Positions 35,812 to 44,950 of a stretch of 64,000 nucleotides of DNA are shown here, in pieces; positions within the stretch are counted from its first letter, which is position 1; each line of letters starts with the position of its first letter. The DNA comes from Bog-473 sp963843365 (GTDB lineage Bacteria; Actinomycetota; Acidimicrobiia; Acidimicrobiales; RAAP-2). A model generated the notes under the pieces. That model searched no databases and was not told the DNA's origin. It worked only from the letters and a program-made list of their open reading frames with translations. Made by a program: the position numbers and the translations under genes. The stretch is from the NCBI GenBank assembly GCA_963843365.1, contig CAWJKG010000003.1:620001-684000 (forward strand), in the 5' to 3' direction.

Positions 35812-36646
35812 TCAGTCCTCGGGGCTGACGTCGAGTGTGAGCAGGTCGTGGGCCAGGAGGACGGTGCCGTCGAAGTGGGCGCGCGCCAGGGCGATCCATT
35901 CGGGCTCGGTGCCGGGCTGGGGCGCGGGAACCAGGTGGGTCAGCACGAGGGTGCCGACGCCGTGGCGGCGCCGCGGTCCGCGCCGCGTCCTCCACCGACG
36001 AGTGGTAGTCGAGGACGTCGGTCAGGCGGGCCAGGCCGATCGGTTCGATCAGGTCGCGCCGGATGACCGTGTGGACCAACACGTCCGCCTCTGCGCACAG
36101 CTCGTCGAGCCCGGCGCAGGGAACGGTGTCACCGGCGATCACGATCGAGCGGCCCGCGTCGTCGACCCGAAAGCCCACCGTGGGGCGAACCGGCGCATGG
36201 TCGGTCGGCGCGACGGTGATCCGCACGTCGCCGTCTTCGAGCACGGTGCCCTGCGTGCATTCCACCACCTCGGCCGACGGCCGCCACTCGAGGTCGGCGT
36301 GGTGGGCCAGGCGATACCCGATGTCGAGCTCGAGCATGGTCTCGGTGGCCTGCACCAGCGACCCGGTGCCCACCGGCCCGTAGACGGGGAGTGGATGTGG
36401 CTGGAAGGAGGTGATCCAACGCGACGTGACGATGTCGTTGAGATCTGTCGTGTGGTCGCTGTGCAGGTGGGTCAGGAAGAGCCCGCGCAGCGCGCCGGCG
36501 GAGGAGCCGGCGGCGGCGGCGCGCATGAGGACGCCACGTCCGCAGTCGAAGAGCAGGTCGCCGGCGGAAGAGCGGACGAGGGTCGACGGTCCGGCGCGCC
36601 CGGGGTCGGGAAGCGGGCTCCCGCTGCCGAGGACGATCAGTTGCAT
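35812..36646 (-). CDS. MBL-fold metallo-hydrolase, one frameshift
   Basis: The first part (MQLIVLGSGSPLPDPGRAGP through DYHSSVEDAA) has the metallo-beta-lactamase motif HLHSDHTTD and later histidines (APTDHAPVRPT, AGDTVPC). Near 35970-35995 the reading jumps to another frame, where GVGTLVLTHLVPAPQPG, then LLAHDLLTLDVSPED and TGA at 35812 complete the fold. The length of 835 bp is one over a multiple of three. It resembles RNase Z-like arylsulfatase or phosphodiesterase members; the substrate is unknown. It is convergent with yccF. Confidence 0.8.
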
Positions 36647-36755
36647 GGGGTTCGCCTCCTGGGTTCGCCCGTCACCAGCACCGTAGGGCGTGAAGCCTCC
36701 GCCAGCGCGTCACCGTTGCTACCATCCCGCGTGACGACGTCCGAGAGGAACCGGC

Positions 36756-37223
36756 ATGGCGCAGTGGAGTGAGGAGGCCGTTGCCGCGCTGCTCCGGGAG
36801 CTGGGGGACCACGGCTTGGGAGGGATCAACCCCGACGAGGGGCAGCTGCGGGCCCTCCTCGCCTCCGATGCCGGCGGACCACTGCAATTCGTCAACCTCT
36901 TGTCGTACCGGCCGCGGGCGCAGTACCCGGAAGGGCACGAGCTGGCTGCGGCGGGACTGAGCGGCGCGGAGGCCTACGGCCGCTACGGGGCGGTGGCGCT
37001 CGACCACGTCGCACGGCGCGGCGGCCTGCTCACCCTCTACAACGACGTGCTCCAGGTGCTCATCGGCGAGACCAGGCCCTGGGACCAGATCGCGGTGATG
37101 CAGTATCCCGACACCAACGCCTTCGTCGACATGATCCGCGATCCGGACTACCAGGCCGCCCTCGTCCATCGCGACGCCGGTCTGGCCGAGACCGCCATTC
37201 TCGTCACGCGCCCGCTGCTCTGA
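36756..37223 (+). CDS. DUF1330-like protein
   Basis: 155 residues. The region FVNLLSYRPRAQYPEGHE, then AEAYGRYGAVALDHVARRG and DQIAVMQYPDTNAFVDMIRD, fits the DUF1330/ferredoxin-like alpha-beta dimer fold, in which each subunit folds like a small monooxygenase. No catalytic role is known. It is divergent from the MBL gene and convergent with the acyltransferase at 37266. Confidence 0.75.
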   Translation: MAQWSEEAVAALLRELGDHGLGGINPDEGQLRALLASDAGGPLQFVNLLSYRPRAQYPEGHELAAAGLSGAEAYGRYGAVALDHVARRGGLLTLYNDVLQVLIGETRPWDQIAVMQYPDTNAFVDMIRDPDYQAALVHRDAGLAETAILVTRPLL

Positions 37224-37265
37224 CCACACGACGGCGAGCCGCGACTGCGGGACTCCGCCCTTGGT

Positions 37266-38237
37266 TCAGTCCGGCCACGCCGTGCCGCGCCGGCGCGCGG
37301 GGGGCTCGTCGAGCGCCCAGGCCCGCCGCCAGGGCGAGGCCGCCGGCCCGCGGTGTGCCGAAGTGGCGCCGTCGACCGGAGCCACCGCGCTCACGGCGCG
37401 CCGCGCCTGCCACCAGTCGGAGTGCACCTCCCTGGAGATCGTGGCCACCGCGGCCTCTATTCGTTCGGAGAAACGGTGGGTGTTCTCTCCCTCGTCGGGG
37501 GAGAGGGGGGCGCCGAAGAGCACGGCGATCGGGCTGCGGCGGAGGCGGCTGCTGCGGCGCGACTCGGTGCCCGAGCCTCCCGGTGGGCGCCCCTCGGACC
37601 CGGCGTTCTTCGGCTGCACATGGCGGGTGCCGTGCAGATAGACGGGCACCACGGGCCGGCCCGTGCGCCGCGCCAGGTAGGCGGCGCCCGCCGTGAAGGG
37701 TTGGGTCCACCCGTCGGGGGAGCGGCCACCTTCGGGAAAGATGACCAGGTTCCAGCCGTCTTCGATCAGCTCGGCCGCGGTGTCGCCCGACTTGCGGTTG
37801 ACCTTGCTCCGTTCGATCGGAATGGTGGCGAGGGTGAACGACGACAGGACCGCCTTCCAGGTGCGGTCGAAGAAGTAGTCCGACGCGGCCGCCACGACGG
37901 TGCGGTGGCGGAACTCGAGCGGCAGGGTCGTGAGGAGCAGCGGCGTGTCCATGTGGCTGAGATGGTTGGAGGCGAAGATCACCGGCCCCTCCAGGTGCTG
38001 CAGGTGCTCCATGCCGCGCACCGTGGCGGGTGCGAGCAGACGTGACGCGGGTCGAGCCACGTTGTCCATCACCATGGCCCGGGCCAACCGGACCGGGTAG
38101 CGACGCGACCAGGCATGGTCGTAGTCGAGCCCGACCCGGCGCTCGGGGTCGGGCCGCTCGACGGTCGTCGGCCACGACGGGGCGCTCAGGGGGAAGCGGG
38201 CGGAGCGGAGCCGCCCCCGCAGCCCGGCGACGGCCAT
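37266..38237 (-). CDS. 1-acyl-sn-glycerol-3-phosphate acyltransferase-like (PlsC)
   Basis: 323 residues. The acyltransferase motifs are FASNHLSHMDTPLLL (HxxxxD), ATIPIERSKVN and LVIFPEGGRSPDGW (motif III). Its ATG shares one base with the stop of the LarA-like gene (TGATG), so it is translated as the last gene of a four-gene operon. It probably acylates a lipid alcohol or phosphate. The C-terminal 60 residues are Arg/Ala-rich and not part of the domain. Confidence 0.88.
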   Translation of the reverse strand: MAVAGLRGRLRSARFPLSAPSWPTTVERPDPERRVGLDYDHAWSRRYPVRLARAMVMDNVARPASRLLAPATVRGMEHLQHLEGPVIFASNHLSHMDTPLLLTTLPLEFRHRTVVAAASDYFFDRTWKAVLSSFTLATIPIERSKVNRKSGDTAAELIEDGWNLVIFPEGGRSPDGWTQPFTAGAAYLARRTGRPVVPVYLHGTRHVQPKNAGSEGRPPGGSGTESRRSSRLRRSPIAVLFGAPLSPDEGENTHRFSERIEAAVATISREVHSDWWQARRAVSAVAPVDGATSAHRGPAASPWRRAWALDEPPARRRGTAWPD

Positions 38238-39826
38238 CAGTGCACGTCCGACATGAGGATCGGCGGGTTGTGGACGTGGGTCAGTGTCGGGGAGGGTCCG
38301 ACCACGTCGGACGCGATCTCGAGCGCGTCGTCGAGCGAGCTGGCCGGCGAGAAGCCCAGGCGCCGCACGGCCGTGGGGTCGCCCCCGACCACAATGACCC
38401 GCCCCAGATGCGCCAGGGCGTGCGCGCACCAGTACCACATGTAGAACGGGTGGACGCCGTGGTAGGCGTGCCCGGTCCGGTAGAGGTGGACGTACCACGG
38501 GTCGGTGGCGAAGGACTCCTCGAACTCCTTGTGCATCTCCACCGGATCGATCGTCTGGGTCAGGACCTGCTCGTAGAAGTCGATGTAGCTCGGATGGTGT
38601 CCCGGGTGGAACTCGGGACGGGTCGGGTGTTTCATGATGACCACGCCGCCCTCGCGCACGAGCGGCTTGCCGCGGTACATGTTGAAGAAGTAGCCGAGCC
38701 CGAGGCAGGCCACGAGGATCGGATTCATGATGGAGTTCACGTTGTAGGGGCAGATGTACGGCAGTCCCATGGTGAGAATGTCGGTCTGGCCCTCGACGTC
38801 GACGCCCTGCTGGGCCCACACGTTGGCGGTCGTGCGTGCATGCACGGCCTCGACCTCGCCCGCCTGCACCGAGGTCATGGCGTGCGGGGAGCGGATGGAG
38901 TGGAAGATCTGGCGGGCCAGCCGCGGCGGAGTCATGGACAGCGCCTTCGATGTGGCGGCGTAGGAGGCGCGGTCACGCAGCGACCACTCCCACTCCCGCT
39001 TCTGGAGGAACGCAAAGTTGGACGGGAAGGTGTCGTTGTTCAGCGTCGTCTCTATCTGGAAGATGCGCACCCCCGACTCGGCGATGAGACGACCCATGCG
39101 CCAGTTGGCGGAGTGCAGCTCCGAGGCGGGCTGGTCCATGAACGATTTCGAATGGCGCATGGTGTGCGGGTTGTGGTGGTGGCGCAGGCTGCGGTAGCTG
39201 GCCAACCCGGTGGCGACGCTCTTGTGACCGCCGTCCATGGAGACCAGGTTGATGTTGACGTAGACGAGCAGGTCCGAGGTGGCGGCCCGCTTGTTGATCT
39301 CGACCTCCTCACCCTGGTCGGTCTCGCCGATGAAGAGGAGGTTGTCCGGGTCCTCGGCGTCGTGCTGTGTCAGCAGGCCGTGGGGGGCGAAGGCGTCGTA
39401 GACCCGGTCACCCAGGGCGTGGCGCAGCTCGTCCTCCGTCATGCGCCGGTGCAGCGCGAGCGCCGCGACGAGCTCGACGTCGTCCACCCCTGCCTCCGCG
39501 GCCATGTCGAGCACGGTCTCGATCACCATTTGGCGGATGTCGGGAGCCTCCATGGGAGGGAGCGGCAACGAGATGTCGTCGAAGCAGATGGTCAGCTTCA
39601 TGCCCGGGCGCAGCAGCGCTGGCAGCGGGTCGCGGTCGCCCGTCGGGTTGAGCAGGGCGTCACGGATGGCGCGGTAGGGGTCCTCGATCGCCTTCATGGG
39701 CTCGGGCGCGTACACCACGCGACTGCCCTCGGGCAGCGTCTCGAGGCTGAATCCCTCGCCGCTCCAGAACAGGGTCGGTGGCGTCGACTTGTCCACCTCG
39801 AGCACGAAGCCTGGACGGCGGCTCAT
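38237..39826 (-). CDS. LarA-like (lactate racemase family, DUF2088) protein
   Basis: 529 residues. The N-terminal half resembles the nickel-pincer racemase LarA: TICFDDISLPLPP, LALHRRMTEDELRHALGDRV, HDAEDPDNLLFIGET, INKRAATSDLLVYVNI and GGHKSVATG. LarA uses a histidine in the THRP-type block, a second His, a Lys and a third His. The first two and a lysine have candidates, but the third His before the GG turn is not obvious. The protein is about 100 residues longer than lactate racemase. No larB, larC or larE lies in the window. It overlaps the alcohol dehydrogenase gene (ATGA). Confidence 0.78.
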   Translation of the reverse strand: MSRRPGFVLEVDKSTPPTLFWSGEGFSLETLPEGSRVVYAPEPMKAIEDPYRAIRDALLNPTGDRDPLPALLRPGMKLTICFDDISLPLPPMEAPDIRQMVIETVLDMAAEAGVDDVELVAALALHRRMTEDELRHALGDRVYDAFAPHGLLTQHDAEDPDNLLFIGETDQGEEVEINKRAATSDLLVYVNINLVSMDGGHKSVATGLASYRSLRHHHNPHTMRHSKSFMDQPASELHSANWRMGRLIAESGVRIFQIETTLNNDTFPSNFAFLQKREWEWSLRDRASYAATSKALSMTPPRLARQIFHSIRSPHAMTSVQAGEVEAVHARTTANVWAQQGVDVEGQTDILTMGLPYICPYNVNSIMNPILVACLGLGYFFNMYRGKPLVREGGVVIMKHPTRPEFHPGHHPSYIDFYEQVLTQTIDPVEMHKEFEESFATDPWYVHLYRTGHAYHGVHPFYMWYWCAHALAHLGRVIVVGGDPTAVRRLGFSPASSLDDALEIASDVVGPSPTLTHVHNPPILMSDVH

Positions 39827-41079
39827 CGGATCGGTCCTTTCCGTACGTCGAATGCGATCTTGACGGCGCCCCGGCGACCGGCGGCGCCGGCATGGGCCAC
39901 GGCGTCCTCGAAGCGCGCCAGCGGGTAGGTGGCCGAGACGAGGCGCCCGGTCTGCTGGGCCGCCGCCACCTCGAGGGCCAGGGAGAACGTCGGTGTGGCG
40001 TCGCGTGCGCCCGGACCCCGCTCGGTCCCGTACGCATAGGCCCCCGCCAGGCGGACCTCCCGGTGCCAGAGCGGCGCCAGGTCGACGGTCACCTTGCCGG
40101 GCATGCCCACGAGGGCCACGGTGCCCCGCGGCCGGACCATCGCGAGCGAATGGGCGATCGACTCGGGGCTGCCCACGCAGTCGAAGACGACGTCGGCGCC
40201 TCCCGACAGCGTCGCCGTCACCCCGGATGGACCGCCATAGGAGAGCGAACGCGAGTGGCGGCGCACGGCCCGGCCGAGCTGGGCCGGCGGCAGCGCTTCC
40301 GTCGCGCCCAGCTCGCGGGCAAGGCGCTGCTGGTGCGTGTAGCGCGCCCCCACGAGCAGGGCTGCCGGCGCGGCACAGCGGCCGATCTCTGCCAAATGGC
40401 CGAGGGCGGCCGTCACGAGCAGCCCCAGCGTGCCCGCGCCGATGACGGCCACCACGTCCCCCGCCTCGATGGGCGCCCCCAGCACGGCGTGCACCGCGCA
40501 GGCCACGGGCTCGACCGTGACGGCATCTTCGTCCGTGAGCTGTTCGGGCACTGCGTAGAGCTGACTCGAGTGGGCGACCAGTCCCGAGGCGGACCAGCCG
40601 CCTCCGGTATCGGCGCAGAAGCCGGTCTGCAGGCCGGGGCGGATGTGGCCGAAGGCCAGGCGGCCGCAGTTGCCGACGTCGCCCGCCTGGCACGCCGGGC
40701 AGAGCGGATCGATCCCGCGGGCGGCACAGCCGAGGACCGGCTGGAGCACCACGCGGCTGCCTGCGGGCAGCACGGACCCTTGGGCGCCGAGGGCATCCAC
40801 CGCCAGCGTGCCGACGACCTCGTGGCCCGGCACGAAGGGGAAGGAGACGATGTCCTCGAAGTAGCGCGAGCTGCGCCCGTCGAGCGTGGCCAGGTCCGAG
40901 CCGCAGATCCCCGAGAGGACCGGCTCGACGTGTACCCAGTCGGTGGCAGGCACGGCTGGCGCCTCGCGCTCGACCAGTCGCAAGGGCCCGACGCCGGCGC
41001 CGCGGCCCGAGCCGAACGACGACACCACGCGCGCGGCGGCGAAGCGGGGGAGTGAGCGCTCGAACAGGAGCGTGTTCAC
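39823..41079 (-). CDS. Zinc-dependent alcohol dehydrogenase (MDR family)
   Basis: 418 residues from GTG. The catalytic zinc site is GICGSDLAT with VPGHEVVG. The structural-zinc lobe is CAARGIDPLCPACQAGDVGNC (cut here for length), and the nucleotide site is VVAVIGAGTLGLLVTAALG. It probably interconverts an alcohol and an aldehyde. The neighbouring acyl-CoA reductase could make the aldehyde it uses. The start overlaps the reductase stop, and the stop overlaps the LarA-like start, 4 bp each. The N-terminus lacks a long extension. Confidence 0.9.
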   Translation of the reverse strand: MNTLLFERSLPRFAAARVVSSFGSGRGAGVGPLRLVEREAPAVPATDWVHVEPVLSGICGSDLATLDGRSSRYFEDIVSFPFVPGHEVVGTLAVDALGAQGSVLPAGSRVVLQPVLGCAARGIDPLCPACQAGDVGNCGRLAFGHIRPGLQTGFCADTGGGWSASGLVAHSSQLYAVPEQLTDEDAVTVEPVACAVHAVLGAPIEAGDVVAVIGAGTLGLLVTAALGHLAEIGRCAAPAALLVGARYTHQQRLARELGATEALPPAQLGRAVRRHSRSLSYGGPSGVTATLSGGADVVFDCVGSPESIAHSLAMVRPRGTVALVGMPGKVTVDLAPLWHREVRLAGAYAYGTERGPGARDATPTFSLALEVAAAQQTGRLVSATYPLARFEDAVAHAGAAGRRGAVKIAFDVRKGPIR

Positions 41080-43421
41080 CGGCCCATCACCGCCTTGGGC
41101 CGGCGCACGTCGAAAGGACCGAGTGGCAGCGGGCGGTGCGATCCACCCTCTGCCTTGGCCCAGTGCTCCACGTGCCACCCGCGTCGCCGGGCGATGGCCG
41201 AGAGCCTCGACTCCGGATTCACCGCCACCGGGAACCCGACGGCTTCGAGCATGGCCAGGTCGCTCGCCGAGTCGGCATAGGCCACGGACTCCTCGAGGGA
41301 GAGCCCGTGCGCGGTGGCGTAGTCGGCCAGCACCAGCGCCCTGGCCTCGCCGATGGGTGGGAGCGTGGTCAGGTGTCCGGTCAGCCGTCCATCCACCGAT
41401 TCCATTTCGGCGCAGATGATGTCGTCGAACAGCGGGCGGATGGGATCGATGATGAAGTCGAGCGCACCCGTGATGAGCAGCGTCCGGTGCCCCGCCGCCC
41501 GATGGGCCCGGACCCGCGCCAGGCCCTCGGGGAACGAGCGGGTCAGGAGCTGGCGGTGGAAGAGCTCCCACGAGTCGGCGCGCAGCTGCTCCACAGGTGC
41601 GTCCTCGAAACGCCGGTAAAAAGAGCGCAGGAAGTCGCCGCGGTCCCGGCGGTCCAGGGCGAGGAGCGACGGCGCCTGCCGCACGAGCTCGGCCACGAAG
41701 CGGGCCCGTCGGGCCGGCGACAGGTGGCGGCTGGCGAGCCAGGCGTAGGTGTCCACGACGTTGGAGGACATGAGCGTGTGCTCCAGGTCGAAGACGGCGA
41801 GGTGCCGGTCCGGCGACAGGATGGCCCGTCGCTGCCGGTCGGGGCGCTTGTCGACGACCGACTTCCCGGGCTTGGTGCGGACGCGGGTGTGTTCGAGCAC
41901 CGAAGGCAGGTGGATCTCGTGCACGTACCGGTCCCAGTCGATGACCCCGGGGTCGAACTCGAACCGGGCGTGGTCGTCGGCGTCGCCGGCCTCCCACAGC
42001 TCCATCAGGTTGTCGACGCGGTAGCGCGCGTCCGTCTCGGTGTAGGCGCCGTAGAGCTCCACGTACCCCAGGGCGCGCTTGGCCAGCGCGTGCCTGTCCT
42101 CCATCCGGGCGGCCAGCTGCGCCTGCTTGCCCCGGATCGGCAGGGCAGTGATCAGCTTCTCCACGAAGGTCATCGCCGCGTCGGCCCGCTTGAGCTGCCG
42201 TTGCACCCTTCCGCGTCCGGGGAAGGACCACGCGGGCACGTTGATGGGCTGGCCCCGGTCGTCGTAGAGGGGATTGCGGCTGAAGAAGTCCTCGGACAGC
42301 TCCACGAGGTGGCCGTAACGCAGCGGGTTCCGCACGCCGGATGCGACGTGGTACACCTTCGGACGCCCAGGTTCGGGTCCACGGGCCGCCACGGCGAGGA
42401 TGGCGGCGACGACGAGGTCGACGGGGATCACGTCGACGATGCCCTCGGGGACGCCGGGGAACTCCCGCAGCAGGCCGCGCGCGTAGGACACGATGATCGG
42501 CTCGGCCATGCGGAAGCCACGGATCCAGCCCGGTCGCGGTTCGGCCAGCGCCGACTCGATGATGGAGGGCCGCACGAACGTGATGGGCACCCGGCCTTCC
42601 CACTGTTCGACCAGGGCGCGCTCGCCGAGAGCCTTCGTGAAGGGATAGGCGTCGGGCCAGCCCAGGGAGAGCGCCCGGGCCGTCCCCGCGGTGACCAGCT
42701 CGTCGCTCACCCACTCCTCGCGCAGCTTCTCGGCCTTGGCGGCGATCAGGTGGTCGCCGGCGGCACCGATTTCCGCACGCGCCTGCTTCGTGAAGCTCCG
42801 CAGCCGCTCGGGTCTGCGCGACTCGGCCTCGAGGTCGTCGCGCAGGCGGCGGGCGGAGGTCACCTCGGCTTCCCACGGGACGTCGAGGGTGAAGCGGTTC
42901 TCGCTGAGGAGCTCCTCCTTGGCCTCACCCTGGTGCGTGCTGGCCACATAGGCGGTCGACACCGCGACGAGGTGGGCGGCGGATCCCGTCTCGGCGATGG
43001 CTGCCGCCACGCGGGAGGGGCCGAGGAGGTTGATCTCGACGGCCTGCGTGAGCGGGGCGTCGAAGGAGACGGTGGCGGCGGAGTGGATGACGACATCCGC
43101 TGCGGCCAGCGCGGCACGGCCCTCGTCGTCGAGGCCCAGCCCGTCCCGGCTGACGTCACCGGCGACGGCCCTGACGCGCCGCGTCATCTCCTCGTCGAAG
43201 CGGTCTCCCAGCTCGGCGCGGAGGCGGTCGAAGCAGTCGTTCTTGACGACCTCACGGGCGAGGCGGGCGGCCGCGTCCGCGCGGCGGCCCGGGCGCACCA
43301 GCACGGTCACCGTGGCCTCGGGCACGCTGCGGACGATCCGCTCCACGAGCGCGGTGCCCAGGAAGCCCGTGGCGCCGGTGATGAAGAAGCGTTTCCCACG
43401 GAGGTCCCGCTCAATGGGCAT
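41076..43421 (-). CDS. Fatty acyl-CoA reductase-like SDR fused to HAD-IB phosphatase
   Basis: 781 residues. Residues 1 to about 370 are an extended SDR of the male-sterility type (FFITGATGFLGTALVERIVR, AVSTAYVASTHQG, then DAYPFTKALGERAL with the Tyr-x3-Lys, TFVRPSIIESAL). A helical FAR_C-like region follows. Residues about 540-760 form a HAD-IB phosphatase (LAVFDLEHTLMSSNVVDTYA, TLLITGALDFIIDP, AYADSASDLAMLEAVGFPVA). It probably reduces an acyl-CoA to aldehyde or alcohol. First gene of the coupled operon, divergent from the TetR gene. Confidence 0.9.
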   Translation of the reverse strand: MPIERDLRGKRFFITGATGFLGTALVERIVRSVPEATVTVLVRPGRRADAAARLAREVVKNDCFDRLRAELGDRFDEEMTRRVRAVAGDVSRDGLGLDDEGRAALAAADVVIHSAATVSFDAPLTQAVEINLLGPSRVAAAIAETGSAAHLVAVSTAYVASTHQGEAKEELLSENRFTLDVPWEAEVTSARRLRDDLEAESRRPERLRSFTKQARAEIGAAGDHLIAAKAEKLREEWVSDELVTAGTARALSLGWPDAYPFTKALGERALVEQWEGRVPITFVRPSIIESALAEPRPGWIRGFRMAEPIIVSYARGLLREFPGVPEGIVDVIPVDLVVAAILAVAARGPEPGRPKVYHVASGVRNPLRYGHLVELSEDFFSRNPLYDDRGQPINVPAWSFPGRGRVQRQLKRADAAMTFVEKLITALPIRGKQAQLAARMEDRHALAKRALGYVELYGAYTETDARYRVDNLMELWEAGDADDHARFEFDPGVIDWDRYVHEIHLPSVLEHTRVRTKPGKSVVDKRPDRQRRAILSPDRHLAVFDLEHTLMSSNVVDTYAWLASRHLSPARRARFVAELVRQAPSLLALDRRDRGDFLRSFYRRFEDAPVEQLRADSWELFHRQLLTRSFPEGLARVRAHRAAGHRTLLITGALDFIIDPIRPLFDDIICAEMESVDGRLTGHLTTLPPIGEARALVLADYATAHGLSLEESVAYADSASDLAMLEAVGFPVAVNPESRLSAIARRRGWHVEHWAKAEGGSHRPLPLGPFDVRRPKAVMGR

Positions 43422-43454
43422 CGGAAATGTCTACCACCGCCCGCCGATTCTGTC

Positions 43455-43466
43455 TACCATTTGGTA
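43455..43466. promoter_or_regulatory. Palindromic candidate TetR operator
   Basis: TACCA-TT-TGGTA, directly before the TetR GTG at 43468 and 34 bp from the divergent reductase start. A second half-like TGTCTACCA occurs 23 bp upstream. Placement fits autoregulation and control of the operon. Confidence 0.5.
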
Positions 43467-43467
43467 A

Positions 43468-44070
43468 GTGCCCAGTTCATCGACGAAGGACCGGATCCTC
43501 GACGCCGCCCTGGCCTCGTTCGCCAGCCGGGGCTACGAGGCCACGTCCCTGGACGCGGTCGGCAAGGGCCTCGACCTCACCAAGCAGTCGATCCTCTACT
43601 GGTTCCCCTCCAAGGACGCGCTGTTGGAGGCGGTCATCGCCCGCAGCGCGGACGACCTGTCCCTCGCGCTCGAGACCGCACTGCGCGGCGCGGGGGAGGG
43701 GTCGGAGCGCGTGGAGGCCGTGGTCCGGTCCGTCTTCCGCTTGGCGGCCCGCCAACCGGATCTGCTCGGCTTCCTGCGTGAAGTCGGGCGGCTCGGGCCC
43801 CCGGCGGCGACCCAGATGACCCTGGCGCTCGACCCGCTGGTGCAGCGCGCCTCGTCGTTCTTGGAGGCGGAGATGGACGCCGGTGCCATGCGGCGTCACG
43901 ATCCTCGGTTGTTGCTGCTGGCCATCTACTCGACGGTGATCGGGATGGTGACCGAGGTCGAGGTGCTGCGGGCGCTGGGCGAGGAGCCAACCGCTCGTTC
44001 ATTGGTGCGCCGCCGCACGGACGCCCTGCGGCTGCTGCGCTCCGCGCTCCTCATTGAGCGGCCGGCCTGA
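43468..44070 (+). CDS. TetR-family transcriptional regulator
   Basis: 200 residues from GTG. The N-terminal helix-turn-helix is TKDRILDAALASFASRGYEA and SLDAVGKGLDLTKQSILYWF, ending with SKDALLEAVI. The C-terminal ligand domain is helical. It is divergent from the acyl-CoA reductase operon with only 46 bp between start codons and a palindrome in that space, so it most likely represses the operon in response to an acyl-CoA or similar ligand (inference). Confidence 0.92.
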   Translation: MPSSSTKDRILDAALASFASRGYEATSLDAVGKGLDLTKQSILYWFPSKDALLEAVIARSADDLSLALETALRGAGEGSERVEAVVRSVFRLAARQPDLLGFLREVGRLGPPAATQMTLALDPLVQRASSFLEAEMDAGAMRRHDPRLLLLAIYSTVIGMVTEVEVLRALGEEPTARSLVRRRTDALRLLRSALLIERPA

Positions 44071-44091
44071 ACCAGCTGCAGCCCGTAGGCC

Positions 44092-44771
44092 CTATTCGGT
44101 CGGCTTGGGGATCTTCTTGCGAGGGGCTGCCTTCGGCGTGTAGCGCTTGCTGGCGGTCGGTGGCCTCCACGCGGCGGGAGTCGACGAGGTCTTCGACCCG
44201 GCTTTCGCCGCCTCCTTGCGCTTGCGCCCCGCGGCTGGGCGGCGACTTCCCGACGGATCACCCGGGAGTCCGTCGTCCCGTACTTGTTGATACGCCAGGC
44301 GCGCAGCATGAGGAAGCCGCCGAGCAGAATGAAGCCGAACCCGATGAGCCCGACGAAGAGCGTGAAGGCGAAGCCGACGAGGAAGAGCGAGAACGCGACC
44401 AGCGTCCGCTTCTTCTTCCAGAGGGCGGCGAACCCGATGGCGCAGAGAATGAGGATGACGCCGCCCAGCAGCTTGGCGTCGGGGGCGACCGCGATGGAGT
44501 TCTTCCCATTCTTGGTGACCTTGTTCTCCGCAATGAAGTAGAGGGGAATGGCGATGCCGGCCAGGGTCGCGAGAACCAGGGCCGCCAACGTCCATTTGGT
44601 CTCGGCGGGGTCCAGCGTCGACATCGCAGCCTTGCGGGCCTCGGGGGGCAGGACATCCGGAGGGTCGCCCTCCCGGTGCTGCGTCTTTCCTGAGGACGCC
44701 GGCCCCGTGAAGGCGCTCATGAGGCGGCCGCTCCAGCTCTGCGGCCTGCCGTCTTCGGCGGTGGGGGACAT
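44092..44771 (-). CDS. Small membrane protein, likely one frameshift
   Basis: From 44771 the frame encodes a polar N-terminus and three hydrophobic segments (KWTLAALVLATLAGIAIPLY, LLGGVILILCAIGFAALW, TLFVGLIGFGFILLGGFLML) up to NKYGTTDSRVIRREVAA. It should then continue as GRKRKEAAKAG, STPAAWRPPTAS and KRYTPKAAPRKKIPKPTE with a stop at 44092, which is in a different frame (switch near 44235). If the first frame is followed instead, it runs to 43926 inside the TetR gene, which I reject. Function unknown; the basic tail is typical of some actinobacterial membrane proteins. Confidence 0.68.
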
Positions 44772-44872
44772 GGTGCTTTCAGGGTATCGGCGACCAGGAG
44801 AGTCCCCAAATCACCCCACCCCGGAGGGGGCCGGTTCCCGCAGGCTACGGTGGTGTCCCGGCAAATCTGCCA

Positions 44873-44949
44873 GGGCGCTTAGCTCAGCTGGTTAGAGCGC
44901 AGCCTTCACACGGCTGAGGTCGTGGGTTCGAGTCCCGCAGCGCCCACCA
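44873..44949 (+). tRNA. tRNA-Val (anticodon CAC)
   Basis: The acceptor stem GGGCGCT pairs with AGCGCCC, the D arm is GCTC..GAGC, the anticodon stem CAGCC/GGCTG encloses TTCACAC (anticodon CAC) and the T arm contains GGTTCGAGTCC. CCA is encoded (44947-44949). The 3' end is duplicated after the adjacent insertion sequence and again, at 17 of 18 positions, at 58909-58926. Confidence 0.96.
44935..44949. repeat. 15-bp direct repeat, left copy (tRNA 3' end)
   Basis: CCGCAGCGCCCACCA, identical to 46214-46228. One base separates it from the left end of the IS481-like element. Confidence 0.85.
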
Positions 44950-44950
44950 C

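Noticed and set aside
43926..44771. 281-residue reading of the membrane protein at 44.1-44.8 kb
   Set aside because: The last 90 residues run antisense into the TetR gene and are Arg/Ser shadow; a frameshift to the stop at 44092 gives a family-like tail.
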